DNA from: Phycisphaeraceae bacterium
GTDB taxonomy: Bacteria; Planctomycetota; Phycisphaerae; Phycisphaerales; Phycisphaeraceae
DNA length: 14,142 nt
Reading direction: 5' to 3'
NCBI GenBank assembly: GCA_020850375.1
Contig: JADZET010000422.1
Coordinates: 1 to 14,142 of the forward strand
The notes beneath the pieces were generated by a model that searched no databases, had not been told where the DNA came from, and saw only the letters and a list, made by a program, of their open reading frames with translations. Position 1 is the first letter of the stretch. The number at the start of each line of letters is the position of its first letter. Of the stretch, positions 6,387 to 14,002 are shown piece by piece. Position numbers and translations under genes: made by a program.

Positions 6387-8374
6387 GCCGCGCCCTCCCC
6401 GACGCCCAGCAGCCGCTTGCTCTCGGCGTCAGCGACCTGCAGGCTCGCCGCCCGCCGGTAGTGCCCCTTGACGTTCATCAGTTCCTCGTGCGTGCCCCGC
6501 TGGATGATCCGGCCCTTGTCCAGCACGATCACCTGGTCCGCCCGCCGCAGCGTGCTCAGGCGATGCGCCACCACGAAGGTCGTCCGCCCCTGCATCGCCC
6601 GGTCCATCGCCGCGAGGATCTCGTGCTCCGTCTCCGGGTCCACGGCGCTCGTCGCGTCGTCGAGCAGCAGGATCGGCGGCTCGAGCAGGATCGCCCGCGC
6701 GATCGCCAGGCGCTGCCGCTGACCCCCCGAGAGGTTCGACCCGTGCTCGCCGATCACGGTCTGGTACTTGTCCGGCAGCTCTTCAATAAAGTCCGCCGCC
6801 GCGGCGATCTCGGCCGCCTTGCGGACCTGCGCCTCGGTCGCCTCGGGGTGCCCGAAGGCGATGTTCGCCGCCACCGTGTTGCTGAACAGGAAGCTCTCCT
6901 GGAACACCAGCCCCACGTTCCGTCGCAGGTCGTCCAGGTCGTACTCCCGCACGTCCCGCCCGTCGATCCGCACGCGTCCCCGTCGCGGATCGTAGAAGCG
7001 CGGGATCAGGCTCAAGAGCGTGCTCTTGCCCGCCCCCGTCGCCCCGACCACCGCCACGCACTGCCCCGGCTCGGCCTCGAAGCCGATCTCCTCGAGCACC
7101 GGGTCCAGGTCGCGGTAGCCGAACGTCACCCCCTCGAACGCCACCCGCCCCTCGGCCCGCTCGACGTGCACCGGCCGCGGCGGGTTCTGGATCTCCACCG
7201 GCTGGTCGAGCACCTCGAACACTCGCTGCGCCCCGGTCAGGCTGTACTGCACCGTGTTGGTGATGTTCGCCAGCTGGTTGACCTGCGACGAGAAACCGCT
7301 CAGCAGCCCCGCGAACACCACGTACCCCTGCCCGAGCGTGAAGTCCTCGTTGGTCATCACCATGTACCCGCCGAAGAGCATCAGCAGGCACATGTTCAGG
7401 CTCGACATCCCCTCGATCGAGGGGATGAACATGCTCGTGAGATGGAAGATCCCGCGCCGCTGCCACTTGATCCGCCGGTTGGCCGTCTGGAACCGCCGGT
7501 TCTCGATCGCCTGCCGGCCGAAGCACTTGACCACGTGCATCCCCTGGATGTTCTCCGACAGGCGCAGGATCAACGCGTCGCCCAGCTCCCGCGCCCGCCG
7601 GTACCACGGCCGGACCGTCTTCGAGAACCGCCGCGACAGCAGGAACATCACCGGGGCCGTCCCCAGGCTCACCAGCGTCAGCACCGCGTTCGTCCGCAGC
7701 ATGTACGTCACGTAGACCACCAGCGTCAGCACCACCAGCACGAACTGCATCACCACCCCGTCGATGAACATCCGCACCGACTGCACGTCCCCCGTGACGC
7801 GGTTGATGATCGACCCGCTCGTGGACTGGTCGAAGAAGCGGAACGACAGCCGCTGGAGCTTGTCGTAGACCTCCCGGCGGAGGCTGACGATGATCTTCTG
7901 CGACAGCCGCGCCCCCGCGACGATCGTGCTGAAGCGCAGGCAGGCGTACGCCGCCGCCACCGCCAGCATGGCTCCGGACAAGAGCAGCACCACGCTCATC
8001 GGGTCCCAGCCCGCCGGCGGCTCGATCCCCAGCGGCCAGCGCGGCGCCCGGGCTGAATCGGGAAGGGCCTGATGACGCAGATAATCCAGCGACAGCCCGA
8101 ACAGCGTCAGGCCCGCCAGGCCCAGCCCCACCAGCATCAACTGCATGACCACGATCTTGAGGCACCCCAGCCGATAGCGCCACGCGATCCCCAGCAGCCG
8201 ACGGATGAGCTGGTTGTTGCTGAACTCGCTGACCGTCGGCAGATTGCCCTCGGCCTGCCCCGCCTTGGCGCCGGGGTGCAGCGTCTGACCCTTGACGCCC
8301 CCGCGGCCGTCAGGCTCCGGCGGCTCGGGGCTTGACGCCTCGTCCTTGGACTTCCTCGCTTTTCGCTTCCACAC
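6383..8374 (-). CDS. ABC exporter half-transporter, degenerate Walker B subunit
   Basis: A 663-residue type IV exporter subunit. Residues 1-52 form a hydrophilic, charged and proline-rich extension. Transmembrane segments lie near 70-96, 127-147, 205-225, 228-248, 312-340 and 347-365. The ATPase has Walker A GATGAGKST (444-452), Q-loop Gln492, canonical LSGGQ (548-552), Walker B ILLLDDATS with Asp573 where the catalytic glutamate is expected, and H-loop His604. Glu-to-Asp at this site is the mark of the non-hydrolysing site in heterodimeric exporters such as TM287/288. GTG 8374 is taken as the start because AAGGA lies eight bases upstream. It is the first gene of the run toward panB and is overlapped by 4 bases with the second subunit. 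It faces the LOG gene across a divergent 207-base gap. Confidence 0.94.
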   Translation of the reverse strand: MWKRKARKSKDEASSPEPPEPDGRGGVKGQTLHPGAKAGQAEGNLPTVSEFSNNQLIRRLLGIAWRYRLGCLKIVVMQLMLVGLGLAGLTLFGLSLDYLRHQALPDSARAPRWPLGIEPPAGWDPMSVVLLLSGAMLAVAAAYACLRFSTIVAGARLSQKIIVSLRREVYDKLQRLSFRFFDQSTSGSIINRVTGDVQSVRMFIDGVVMQFVLVVLTLVVYVTYMLRTNAVLTLVSLGTAPVMFLLSRRFSKTVRPWYRRARELGDALILRLSENIQGMHVVKCFGRQAIENRRFQTANRRIKWQRRGIFHLTSMFIPSIEGMSSLNMCLLMLFGGYMVMTNEDFTLGQGYVVFAGLLSGFSSQVNQLANITNTVQYSLTGAQRVFEVLDQPVEIQNPPRPVHVERAEGRVAFEGVTFGYRDLDPVLEEIGFEAEPGQCVAVVGATGAGKSTLLSLIPRFYDPRRGRVRIDGRDVREYDLDDLRRNVGLVFQESFLFSNTVAANIAFGHPEATEAQVRKAAEIAAAADFIEELPDKYQTVIGEHGSNLSGGQRQRLAIARAILLEPPILLLDDATSAVDPETEHEILAAMDRAMQGRTTFVVAHRLSTLRRADQVIVLDKGRIIQRGTHEELMNVKGHYRRAASLQVADAESKRLLGVGEGAA

Positions 8375-8558
8375 TTCGCACGTCCTTGCGTGGCTGAGCC
8401 TCCCTGCCCGCCACGCGTCGCTTTTCGGTTGGTGTTAAGCTCCAGAGTCTACCGGTCCACGCGCGGCTGACAACCGCCGCGGCACTCCGATGGTCACGCG
8501 TATGATCCGTCCACAGCAGGCCGTCCCGGCCCGGCAGGTAATCGATAGGTGACTGTCA

Positions 8559-8564
8559 TATAAG
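8559..8564 (+). promoter_or_regulatory. possible -10 box of the LOG gene
   Basis: TATAAG, five of six to consensus, in the AT-richer stretch 8541-8580 ahead of ATG 8582. No clear -35 box is found at 16-18 bases. The remaining divergent gap (8375-8540) holds a TATGAT at 8501 and nothing else I can support; no promoter for the exporter genes is recognisable. Confidence 0.3.
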
Positions 8565-8581
8565 TTCTTACGAGATTAGAC

Positions 8582-9118
8582 ATGCCCCTTTCCCTCTGCG
8601 TCTACTGCTCAGCGAGCAACCACCTGGACCCGCATTTCGTCCAGGCCGCCCGCGACCTCGGCCGCGACATCGCCCAGAAGGGCCACCAGCTGATCTACGG
8701 CGGCGGCAACGTCGGCCTGATGGGCGAACTCGCCCGCGCCGTCCACGCCCACGGCGGCCGAGTCGTCGGCGTCATCCCCACCTTCATGAACACCCGCGAG
8801 ATCGCCTACGACGCGGCCGACGAACTGCTCGTCCCGGCCAACATGCGCGATCGCAAGGCCCTGATGGAAGATCGTTCCGACGCCTTCATTGCCCTGCCCG
8901 GCGGCTTCGGAACCCTCGAGGAACTGGCTGAAATCCTCACCCTCAAGCAGCTCCACCAGCACGACAAACCGATCGTCATCGTCAACCTCGGCGGCTTCTA
9001 CGATCATCTCCTGGCCTTCTTCGAGCACCTGACCGCCCAGCGCTTCGCCAAGGACCGCCACCGCGACAGCTACCGCGTCGCCCACGATGTCGCCTCCGTC
9101 TGGGAGCATCTGCCCTGA
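8582..9118 (+). CDS. LOG-family nucleoside 5'-monophosphate phosphoribohydrolase
   Basis: A 178-residue Rossmann-like protein of the LOG (Lonely Guy, TIGR00730) family, the usual length. Family members hydrolyse the N-glycosidic bond of cytokinin riboside monophosphates or AMP, releasing base and ribose 5-phosphate. The two defining motifs are present: the nucleotide loop YGGGNVGLMG (39-48) and PGGFGTLEE (106-114), with M-R-D-R-K (88-92) supplying the catalytic arginine. No signal peptide or membrane segment is seen, so it is cytosolic. ATG 8582 lacks an obvious Shine-Dalgarno sequence. In bacteria the true substrate is often unknown and a cytokinin role should not be assumed. It precedes the aminotransferase by 83 bases, but that gene has its own promoter, so a joint function is not implied. 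Confidence 0.94.
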   Translation: MPLSLCVYCSASNHLDPHFVQAARDLGRDIAQKGHQLIYGGGNVGLMGELARAVHAHGGRVVGVIPTFMNTREIAYDAADELLVPANMRDRKALMEDRSDAFIALPGGFGTLEELAEILTLKQLHQHDKPIVIVNLGGFYDHLLAFFEHLTAQRFAKDRHRDSYRVAHDVASVWEHLP

Positions 9119-9142
9119 CGCCGGCCGACATCAACCCGTCCC

Positions 9143-9171
9143 TTGACGCTTTTTCGTGTCCCCCGTAGGCT
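9143..9171 (+). promoter_or_regulatory. sigma70-type promoter of the aminotransferase gene
   Basis: TTGACG (9143-9148, five of six) and TAGGCT (9166-9171, with the key T, A and final T) are 17 bases apart. The start of transcription would be near 9178, about 24 bases before the ATG. An AAGGA at 9190-9194 follows as ribosome site, seven bases before the start codon. Confidence 0.55.
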
Positions 9172-9201
9172 GCGCTGCTCACGTTTTCTAAGGACTAAAC
9201 C

Positions 9202-10380
9202 ATGCCCGCCAACCGACTGTTCTACAAGCCCCGCGTCGTCACCCCCGGCCCGACGGACGTCCCGCCCGCCGTCCTGCTGGAGATGGCCCAACCGATCATC
9301 CACCACCGCACCAAGCAGTTCCAGGCCATCTTCACCCAGATGACCCAGCGGCTGAGCAATCTTTTCCGCACCAAGGGCCCCGTGATGACCCTCGCCGGCT
9401 CGGGCACCACCGCCTTCGAGGCCGCGATGATCAGCTTAGCTAAACCCGGATCGAAGGTCATCACCATCGCCGGCGGCAAGTTCGGCGAGCGATGGCAGGA
9501 CATCTATGACCAGTACGCCCCCTCGCTGAATGTGACCAACATCAAGATCAACGTCCCCTGGGGCCAGGCCGTCACCGCCCAGCAGATCGCCGACGCCCTG
9601 GCGGCCAACCCCGACACCAGCGTCGTGGCCCTGGTCCACTCCGAGACCTCCACCGCCACCGCCTGCGACCTGCGGGCCATCGCCCAGGTCACCGCCAAGA
9701 GCAACGCCCTGCTCATCGCCGACTCGATCACCGGCGTCGGCGCTCTGCCCGTCGAGATGGACGCCTGGGGCATCGACTGCGTCGTCACCGGCTCACAGAA
9801 GGCCCTGATGCTCCCGCCCGGCCTGGGCTTCGTCGCCCTGGGTCAGCGCGCCCAGGACCGCCTCAAGGAGGTCAAGGCCGGCTCGTACTACAACCTCGAC
9901 CTTCGCCGCTGGCTCAAGGCCCTGGCGGACAACGACGTGCCCTTCACCGCCCCGGTCAGTCTGATCCGAGGCCAGAACGTGGCCCTCGAGATGATCGAGA
10001 AGGAAGGCCTCGAAGTGATCTGGGCCCGCGTCGCCAAGCTCGCCGCCGCCACCCGCGCCGCCTTCGCCGCCCTGGGCCTCAAGCTCATCAGCCAGAGCCC
10101 CAGCGACTCGGTGACGGGTGTCTTCTATCCCGCCGGCATCGAGGACTCAAAATTCCGGGGCGCCCTGCGCGACAAGTACGGCCTGCACACCGCCGGCGGT
10201 CAGGACGGCCGCGGCGCCAAGTGGAAGACCAGCATCCTGCGCGTCAGCCACATGGGCTACGTCGACGCCGGCGACACCCTCGCCTTCCTCAGCGCCGTCG
10301 AGACGGAACTCATCGCCGCCGGCCAGAAGATCGAGCCCGGCACGGCCCTGGCCGCCGCCGCGAAGGTCCTCGCGTCCTAA
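9202..10380 (+). CDS. class V PLP aminotransferase (alanine/serine-glyoxylate aminotransferase-like)
   Basis: A 392-residue fold-type I PLP enzyme. Schiff-base lysine is Lys200 in GSQKALMLPPG (197-207); Asp174 (I-A-D-S-I-T-G-V-G) would contact the pyridine nitrogen and Arg347 (L-R-V-S-H-M-G) the substrate carboxylate. The N-terminal T-P-G-P-T (14-18) and H-H-R (34-36) are typical of the alanine--glyoxylate, serine--glyoxylate and serine--pyruvate group, which also includes proteins labelled soluble hydrogenase small subunit. ATG 9202 has AAGGA seven bases before it. In some lineages such enzymes work in serine or glycine metabolism, sometimes replacing SerC, but no serA is near, so the amino donor and acceptor stay open. 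The gene is followed by a strong hairpin terminator and stands alone or as second gene after LOG. Confidence 0.93.
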   Translation: MPANRLFYKPRVVTPGPTDVPPAVLLEMAQPIIHHRTKQFQAIFTQMTQRLSNLFRTKGPVMTLAGSGTTAFEAAMISLAKPGSKVITIAGGKFGERWQDIYDQYAPSLNVTNIKINVPWGQAVTAQQIADALAANPDTSVVALVHSETSTATACDLRAIAQVTAKSNALLIADSITGVGALPVEMDAWGIDCVVTGSQKALMLPPGLGFVALGQRAQDRLKEVKAGSYYNLDLRRWLKALADNDVPFTAPVSLIRGQNVALEMIEKEGLEVIWARVAKLAAATRAAFAALGLKLISQSPSDSVTGVFYPAGIEDSKFRGALRDKYGLHTAGGQDGRGAKWKTSILRVSHMGYVDAGDTLAFLSAVETELIAAGQKIEPGTALAAAAKVLAS

Positions 10381-10389
10381 AGGCAGTTC

Positions 10390-10514
10390 ACCACGGAGAT
10401 CACGGAGGACACGGAGAATACAAGACAGAGTCATTCAAGAGAGAGTCATGCCATCATGACTCTCTCTTTTTATTTTCTCCGTGTCTTCTCCGTGCCCTCC
10501 GTGTTCTCCGTGGT
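10390..10514. repeat. inverted array of CACGGAG units flanking a terminator
   Basis: Left arm: CACGGAG at 10392, 10401 and 10410, a 9-base period. Right arm, in reverse complement: CTCCGTG at 10477, 10488, 10497 and 10506. The outermost ten bases, ACCACGGAGA (10390-10399) and TCTCCGTGGT (10505-10514), are perfect inverted repeats. Read in various frames it gives low-complexity peptides such as T-E-N-T-E-G-T-E-K-T and H-G-D-H-G-G-H-G-E, which recur as spurious proteins in many genomes. It fills the gap between two convergent genes and is probably a dispersed intergenic repeat. Confidence 0.85.
10437..10476 (+). terminator. intrinsic terminator after the aminotransferase
   Basis: AAGAGAGAGTCATG (10437-10450) and CATGACTCTCTCTT (10455-10468) form a perfect 14-bp stem with a CCAT loop. 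The T-rich tract TTTATTTT follows at 10469-10476. It ends transcription of the plus-strand gene 56 bases earlier. It sits at the centre of the CACGGAG inverted array. Confidence 0.88.
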
Positions 10515-10531
10515 AAATCGCATCGAGGCCT

Positions 10532-11299
10532 TCACTCCGGCGCGCCCTGCGGGAACCGATCCATCGGCTCGAACCCCGCCAGCACCCTCGCCGGCTCGGG
10601 GTCGAAGATCGTCCGATCCACCGGCCGGCCGATCGCGAACAGCACGCCGTAGCGCCCGCCCTCCCGGCCGATCGGTTCGCCCGCCGTCCCCGGGTTCCCG
10701 TCCAGCCCCGCCTCCACGCAGCACGCGAAGCACCTACCCGCGTCGGCCGGGCTGATGTAGAGATTCCTCCCGCCCCCGCTGCCGACGTGCTCCGTCGACG
10801 CCCGGTCGCGCGGCATCCATCCCAACCGCACCGCCAGCACCGACAGCCCGTGCAATCGGGCGTACATCCTGCCCATCTCCTCCGCCACCACCTTCGACAG
10901 CGCGTAATGATTGGTCGGTCCCACCCCGTCCTCGACCCGGATCATGCCCTCCTTGCGGTGCAGGGCGTTGGCGACCTGGATGCTGCTGGCCAACACCACG
11001 CGACGCAGTTTCGCCTGGCGCGCCGCCTCGAGCACGTGATACATCCCCAGATAATTGTTCGGCATGATCGCCGTGGCGAAGTCCCCGATGTCCGGCTGGG
11101 CCGCCAGGTGCACCAGCGCGTCCATCCCCGCCATCGCCCGCTGGATCTCCCCCAGATCGACGATCGAGCCGACCTGGCTGTCCGGCACGGTCGGGTTCAC
11201 CTTCAGGTCAAACCCGCGCACCACGTGCCCCCGATTCATCAGCTCGGCGCACACCGGCTGGCCCACCGCTCCCGCGCTGCCTGTCACCAAGACCTTCAT
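10532..11299 (-). CDS. NAD-dependent epimerase/dehydratase, uronate-dehydrogenase-like SDR
   Basis: A 255-residue extended-type short-chain dehydrogenase. The nucleotide motif TGSAGAVG is at 6-13, Asp31 after the second strand points to NAD rather than NADP, and the catalytic residues are Ser105/Ser106 (A-S-S-I) and Tyr132-x-x-x-Lys136 (Y-A-L-S-K). It is shorter than sugar-nucleotide epimerases (about 310 residues) and closer to uronate dehydrogenases (about 265), which oxidise glucuronate or galacturonate to the lactone; the ending with F-D...A-R-V-L-A-G-F-E-P-M-D-R-F-P also resembles them. ATG 11299 has GGGAG six bases upstream. It lies 30 bases behind the alcohol dehydrogenase, apparently last in the operon. 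Its 3' end abuts the CACGGAG repeat. Exact substrate is uncertain. Confidence 0.9.
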   Translation of the reverse strand: MKVLVTGSAGAVGQPVCAELMNRGHVVRGFDLKVNPTVPDSQVGSIVDLGEIQRAMAGMDALVHLAAQPDIGDFATAIMPNNYLGMYHVLEAARQAKLRRVVLASSIQVANALHRKEGMIRVEDGVGPTNHYALSKVVAEEMGRMYARLHGLSVLAVRLGWMPRDRASTEHVGSGGGRNLYISPADAGRCFACCVEAGLDGNPGTAGEPIGREGGRYGVLFAIGRPVDRTIFDPEPARVLAGFEPMDRFPQGAPE

Positions 11300-11329
11300 C
11301 GGTCACTCCCACCGTACCGGCCATGAGGT

Positions 11330-12544
11330 TTAGAACGCCTGTCGGTACAGCTCCACCACCTCGTCCGCCGTCGGCACGCGTGGATTGTTCCGCGGGCTGC
11401 CCGAGGCCAAGGCGTCGTCGGCCATCTTCTTGACCATCGCGTCGAACGTCTCGCGCGTCACTCCCTTGCACGCCCCGAGGCGAGGCACGGCCAGGTCCGA
11501 GTTGAGCTTCTCCAACGCGGCCACGAGCTTATCACACGCCGCCTCGTCGCCATCGTTCTGGCGGGCCACGTCCATCGCCCGCGCCACCGTTGCGTAGCGC
11601 CCGCGCGTCCGCGCCGCTTCCTCACCCTCGCCCGCCACCGACCACCGCGTCACCGTCGGCAGCAGCACCGCGTTGGACAGCCCATGCGGCAGATGGAACA
11701 CCGCCCCGATGGGCCGGCTCATCCCGTGAACCAGACAAACGGAGGAATTCGCGAACGCCATCCCCCCCTGGCAGGCCGCTAGCATCATCCCCTCGCGGGC
11801 TGTTTCATTCCCCGGCTCTCCGTAGGCCGTGCGGAGATGCCTGGCGCACAGCCCGATGCACGACAGCGCGATCGGGTCCGTCACCCCGTTGGCCTTGTGT
11901 GAGACATAGGCCTCGATCCCGTGCGTGAGCGTGTCCACGCCCACCGCCGCGGTCAGCCCCGCCGGCATCGTCATGGTGAGCCTGTAGTCCACCACCGCCG
12001 CCCGCGGCAAGAGCAGGGCGTCGAGCATCATCATCTTTTCCTGACGCTCGGTGTCCGTGATCACCGCCACCTTCGTCACCTCGCTGCCCGTCCCGGCCGT
12101 CGTGGGCACGGCAATGAGCCCGGGAATTTTCGTGAGATCGACGCCGGCGGTGGGGGCCGTCTCTGTGAACTTGTGATACCCCTTGAACCCCCGCATCGGC
12201 TCGGAAAAAACCGACATCAGCGCGATCACCTTGGCCGCATCCATCGCGCTGCCCCCGCCGATGGCCACGATCGCCTGCGCCCCGCACGCCCTCATCGACG
12301 CCACCCCCGCCCGCACGTTCTCGTCCGTAGGGTCCGGCTGCACGTCGGCGAACGTCGACACGTCCAGTCCCGCCGCCCGCAGCGTCGCCTCGATCTTCCC
12401 CGCCACCCCCATCTGCACCATGCCCTGATCAGTGACGACCAGCACCCGCGTCGCTCCCCAGCGCTTGGCGATCGCTCCCACCTGCTCACTCGCCCCGTCC
12501 CCGACGAGGATCGTTGAAGGCACGTTGAACTGCGCCATGGTCAT
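11330..12544 (-). CDS. iron-containing (group III) alcohol dehydrogenase
   Basis: A 404-residue NAD(P)-dependent dehydrogenase of the FucO/AdhB/GldA superfamily. The nucleotide loop GGGSAMDAAK is at 96-105. The metal ligands by analogy with FucO are Asp204 and His208 (V-D-T-L-T-H-G-I-E-A-Y), His273 (V-H-G-M) and His287 (L-P-H-G). Cytosolic; it interconverts an aldehyde or ketone and an alcohol, perhaps lactaldehyde, 1,3-diols or a sugar-derived semialdehyde. The open frame extends 18 codons further to an ATG at 12598, but ATG 12544 overlaps the hydrolase stop (ATGA) and has GGAG seven bases before it, and the longer version adds an arginine-rich stretch foreign to the family. The overlap suggests coupled translation. 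The downstream SDR and upstream aldehyde dehydrogenase suggest a catabolic pathway. Confidence 0.95.
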   Translation of the reverse strand: MTMAQFNVPSTILVGDGASEQVGAIAKRWGATRVLVVTDQGMVQMGVAGKIEATLRAAGLDVSTFADVQPDPTDENVRAGVASMRACGAQAIVAIGGGSAMDAAKVIALMSVFSEPMRGFKGYHKFTETAPTAGVDLTKIPGLIAVPTTAGTGSEVTKVAVITDTERQEKMMMLDALLLPRAAVVDYRLTMTMPAGLTAAVGVDTLTHGIEAYVSHKANGVTDPIALSCIGLCARHLRTAYGEPGNETAREGMMLAACQGGMAFANSSVCLVHGMSRPIGAVFHLPHGLSNAVLLPTVTRWSVAGEGEEAARTRGRYATVARAMDVARQNDGDEAACDKLVAALEKLNSDLAVPRLGACKGVTRETFDAMVKKMADDALASGSPRNNPRVPTADEVVELYRQAF

Positions 12545-13962
12545 GGCAGGTCTCCGTCGGCGTCTGTCGGCTGCGTCGTTGGCGTGTACGCAGGCCATTC
12601 CTCGATCATGCTCGTGCCGATGCCCGGCACGCCCTCCGAATCATGGTCGAGCACCTCCGCGTACATGGCCGTAATCTGGTCCGCCGGCAGAGTGATCGTC
12701 GCACGATACACCCGCGGAGCTACCGGGGCATCCGGGATGGCATCGGCGTTCTGCTCGACCGGCCGCAGCTCCAACGGCTCCCACTTCGCATCGTGGTAAG
12801 CCCCCTCGGCATCGCTCGTGTGCCAGCAGTTCACCGACTCGATCTCACCCGCCTGCTCGATCCTGGCGACCACCTCGACCTCCTCACCCCGCGGCTCGAC
12901 GCGCAGCTCCAACCGCGGCATCGGCCGCCCGCCGAAGCAGTGCGCCAGCAGCATCTGCCACGCCCGCCGGTGACGCCATGTGTTGGGCGTGTGCCCCTCA
13001 TTCGCGGCAATCACCTGATACACCGTCGCCGGCATCTGCGGCAGGAACCCCCAGCTCGACGTCGGCGGGAAGAGCGGATCATCGCTGCCGAAGACGTAGA
13101 CGATCGTCTTGTCGATGAACCGATCCTTGAACAGATACGGATCCACGTATTTCAGCGACTCGCGCACCGCCGAGTTCTTGAACGAGGCGATCTGCTGCCG
13201 CGTCGAGACGAACGCCGGCGCGATCGTCTTCGCGTCCGGCCTGGGCTGGTAATCCAGTCCCCACCGCTGGGCCTTGTGCTCAAGGAAAGCCTCGACATTT
13301 CCGCTTCCCCAGCAGGTGGGCATCGCCCCGACGATCCGGTCGTCCACCGCCGCCGCAATCCACGCCGCCGCCCCGCGCTTGGAGCAGCCGGTGACCACGA
13401 ATCGCTCCGCGTCGAACCCCGGCACCTGCTCCGCCGCCGTGACCGCACGCACGATCACCTTCCCCAGCCACGGATAACCCAGCCAGCGCGGGTCGCCAGC
13501 CTTGATGAACCGCTGCGACCCCATCCCCATCACGTCGCCCTCATCCCTGACGCCGTACCGCGCGCCCGGGTTGCCCGAGCCGATCAGCAGCACCGGCAGC
13601 CCCATCGCCGCCGCCGTCTCGGCCAGCCGAAGCGTGCCCTCGCTCTTGGCCGACTCGGCCGACACAATGACCCCGCAGCCCCTGTAAGCCTCCGGCCGAT
13701 CCGAGGGCAGCAGCACCACCGCCCGGTGTCGCCACGTCTCTCCCTCCCACTCGAAGCTGGTGAACATCACGTCGATCCGCGTCAGCGTCCGCTCGCAGGG
13801 CGTGCTCGGCGTGTAGGGCTTGGGTTCAGCGACGACCAGGCGCAGCGACTTGACGTCCCGCATCTCCTCGGCCGGGAACAGCGCGGCAAGGTCTCCCGCC
13901 CACGCCACCGTCGTGAAGCTCAGCAGAGTGAGAACCACGGTTATCACGCAGATCCATCGCAT
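12541..13962 (-). CDS. secreted PhoPQ-activated pathogenicity-related (PqaA-type) alpha/beta hydrolase
   Basis: A 473-residue protein with a signal peptide (MRWICV, hydrophobic to about 20, likely cleaved after A-W-A at 20-22). The nucleophile elbow is GCSKRG (192-197, Ser194), followed by A-A-A-W-I-A-A-A-V-D-D-R, closely matching the PhoPQ_related family (Pfam PF10142). Asp294/Asp295 in F-G-S-D-D-P and His324 in N-E-G-H-T-P-N complete a plausible triad. A C-terminal part from about 350 looks like a beta domain. Family members are exported hydrolases of unproven substrate. The motif also recalls CE15 glucuronoyl esterases (GCSRxGKGA), but the arrangement fits PhoPQ_related better. ATG 13962 has AGGAG eight bases before it. 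It lies 40 bases after the aldehyde dehydrogenase and overlaps the alcohol dehydrogenase start, so it probably feeds the same pathway. Confidence 0.88.
   Translation of the reverse strand: MRWICVITVVLTLLSFTTVAWAGDLAALFPAEEMRDVKSLRLVVAEPKPYTPSTPCERTLTRIDVMFTSFEWEGETWRHRAVVLLPSDRPEAYRGCGVIVSAESAKSEGTLRLAETAAAMGLPVLLIGSGNPGARYGVRDEGDVMGMGSQRFIKAGDPRWLGYPWLGKVIVRAVTAAEQVPGFDAERFVVTGCSKRGAAAWIAAAVDDRIVGAMPTCWGSGNVEAFLEHKAQRWGLDYQPRPDAKTIAPAFVSTRQQIASFKNSAVRESLKYVDPYLFKDRFIDKTIVYVFGSDDPLFPPTSSWGFLPQMPATVYQVIAANEGHTPNTWRHRRAWQMLLAHCFGGRPMPRLELRVEPRGEEVEVVARIEQAGEIESVNCWHTSDAEGAYHDAKWEPLELRPVEQNADAIPDAPVAPRVYRATITLPADQITAMYAEVLDHDSEGVPGIGTSMIEEWPAYTPTTQPTDADGDLP
12552..12555 (-). promoter_or_regulatory. 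ribosome binding site of the iron alcohol dehydrogenase
   Basis: GGAG on the minus strand, seven bases before ATG 12544 and inside the last codons of the hydrolase gene. With the ATGA overlap it fixes the start and points to translational coupling. Confidence 0.65.
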
Positions 13963-14002
13963 GGGCCTGTCTCCTAAAAAACTCTCAGCACCATCTCGTG
14001 TC

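Noticed and set aside
4536..6461. A 641-codon open frame on the plus strand opposite the second exporter gene
   Set aside because: It is an antisense shadow of a high-GC gene: arginine-, histidine- and proline-rich, with no recognisable domain, while the minus-strand frame has complete ABC motifs.
6380..8056. A 558-codon plus-strand open frame opposite the first exporter gene
   Set aside because: Same composition artefact; the minus-strand frame encodes all ABC exporter motifs and has a good ribosome site.
8375..8581. A small RNA or riboswitch in the divergent gap between exporter and LOG genes
   Set aside because: I found no stable hairpin with a T-tract nor a recognisable riboswitch core; only AT-rich promoter-like sequence near 8541-8580.
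8582..10380. LOG and aminotransferase as one functional operon
   Set aside because: A good promoter lies in the 83-base gap and no shared pathway is evident, so co-function is not supported.
10221..10755. Small open frames across the CACGGAG repeat, giving peptides such as TTENTEGTEKT or RVFSVPSVFSVVN
   Set aside because: They are translations of the repeat, known as recurrent false proteins; no ribosome site or domain supports them.
12643..13977. A 444-codon plus-strand open frame opposite the PhoPQ-related gene
   Set aside because: Very rich in Arg, His and Pro with no domain; the opposite strand has a signal peptide, catalytic motifs and AGGAG before the start.
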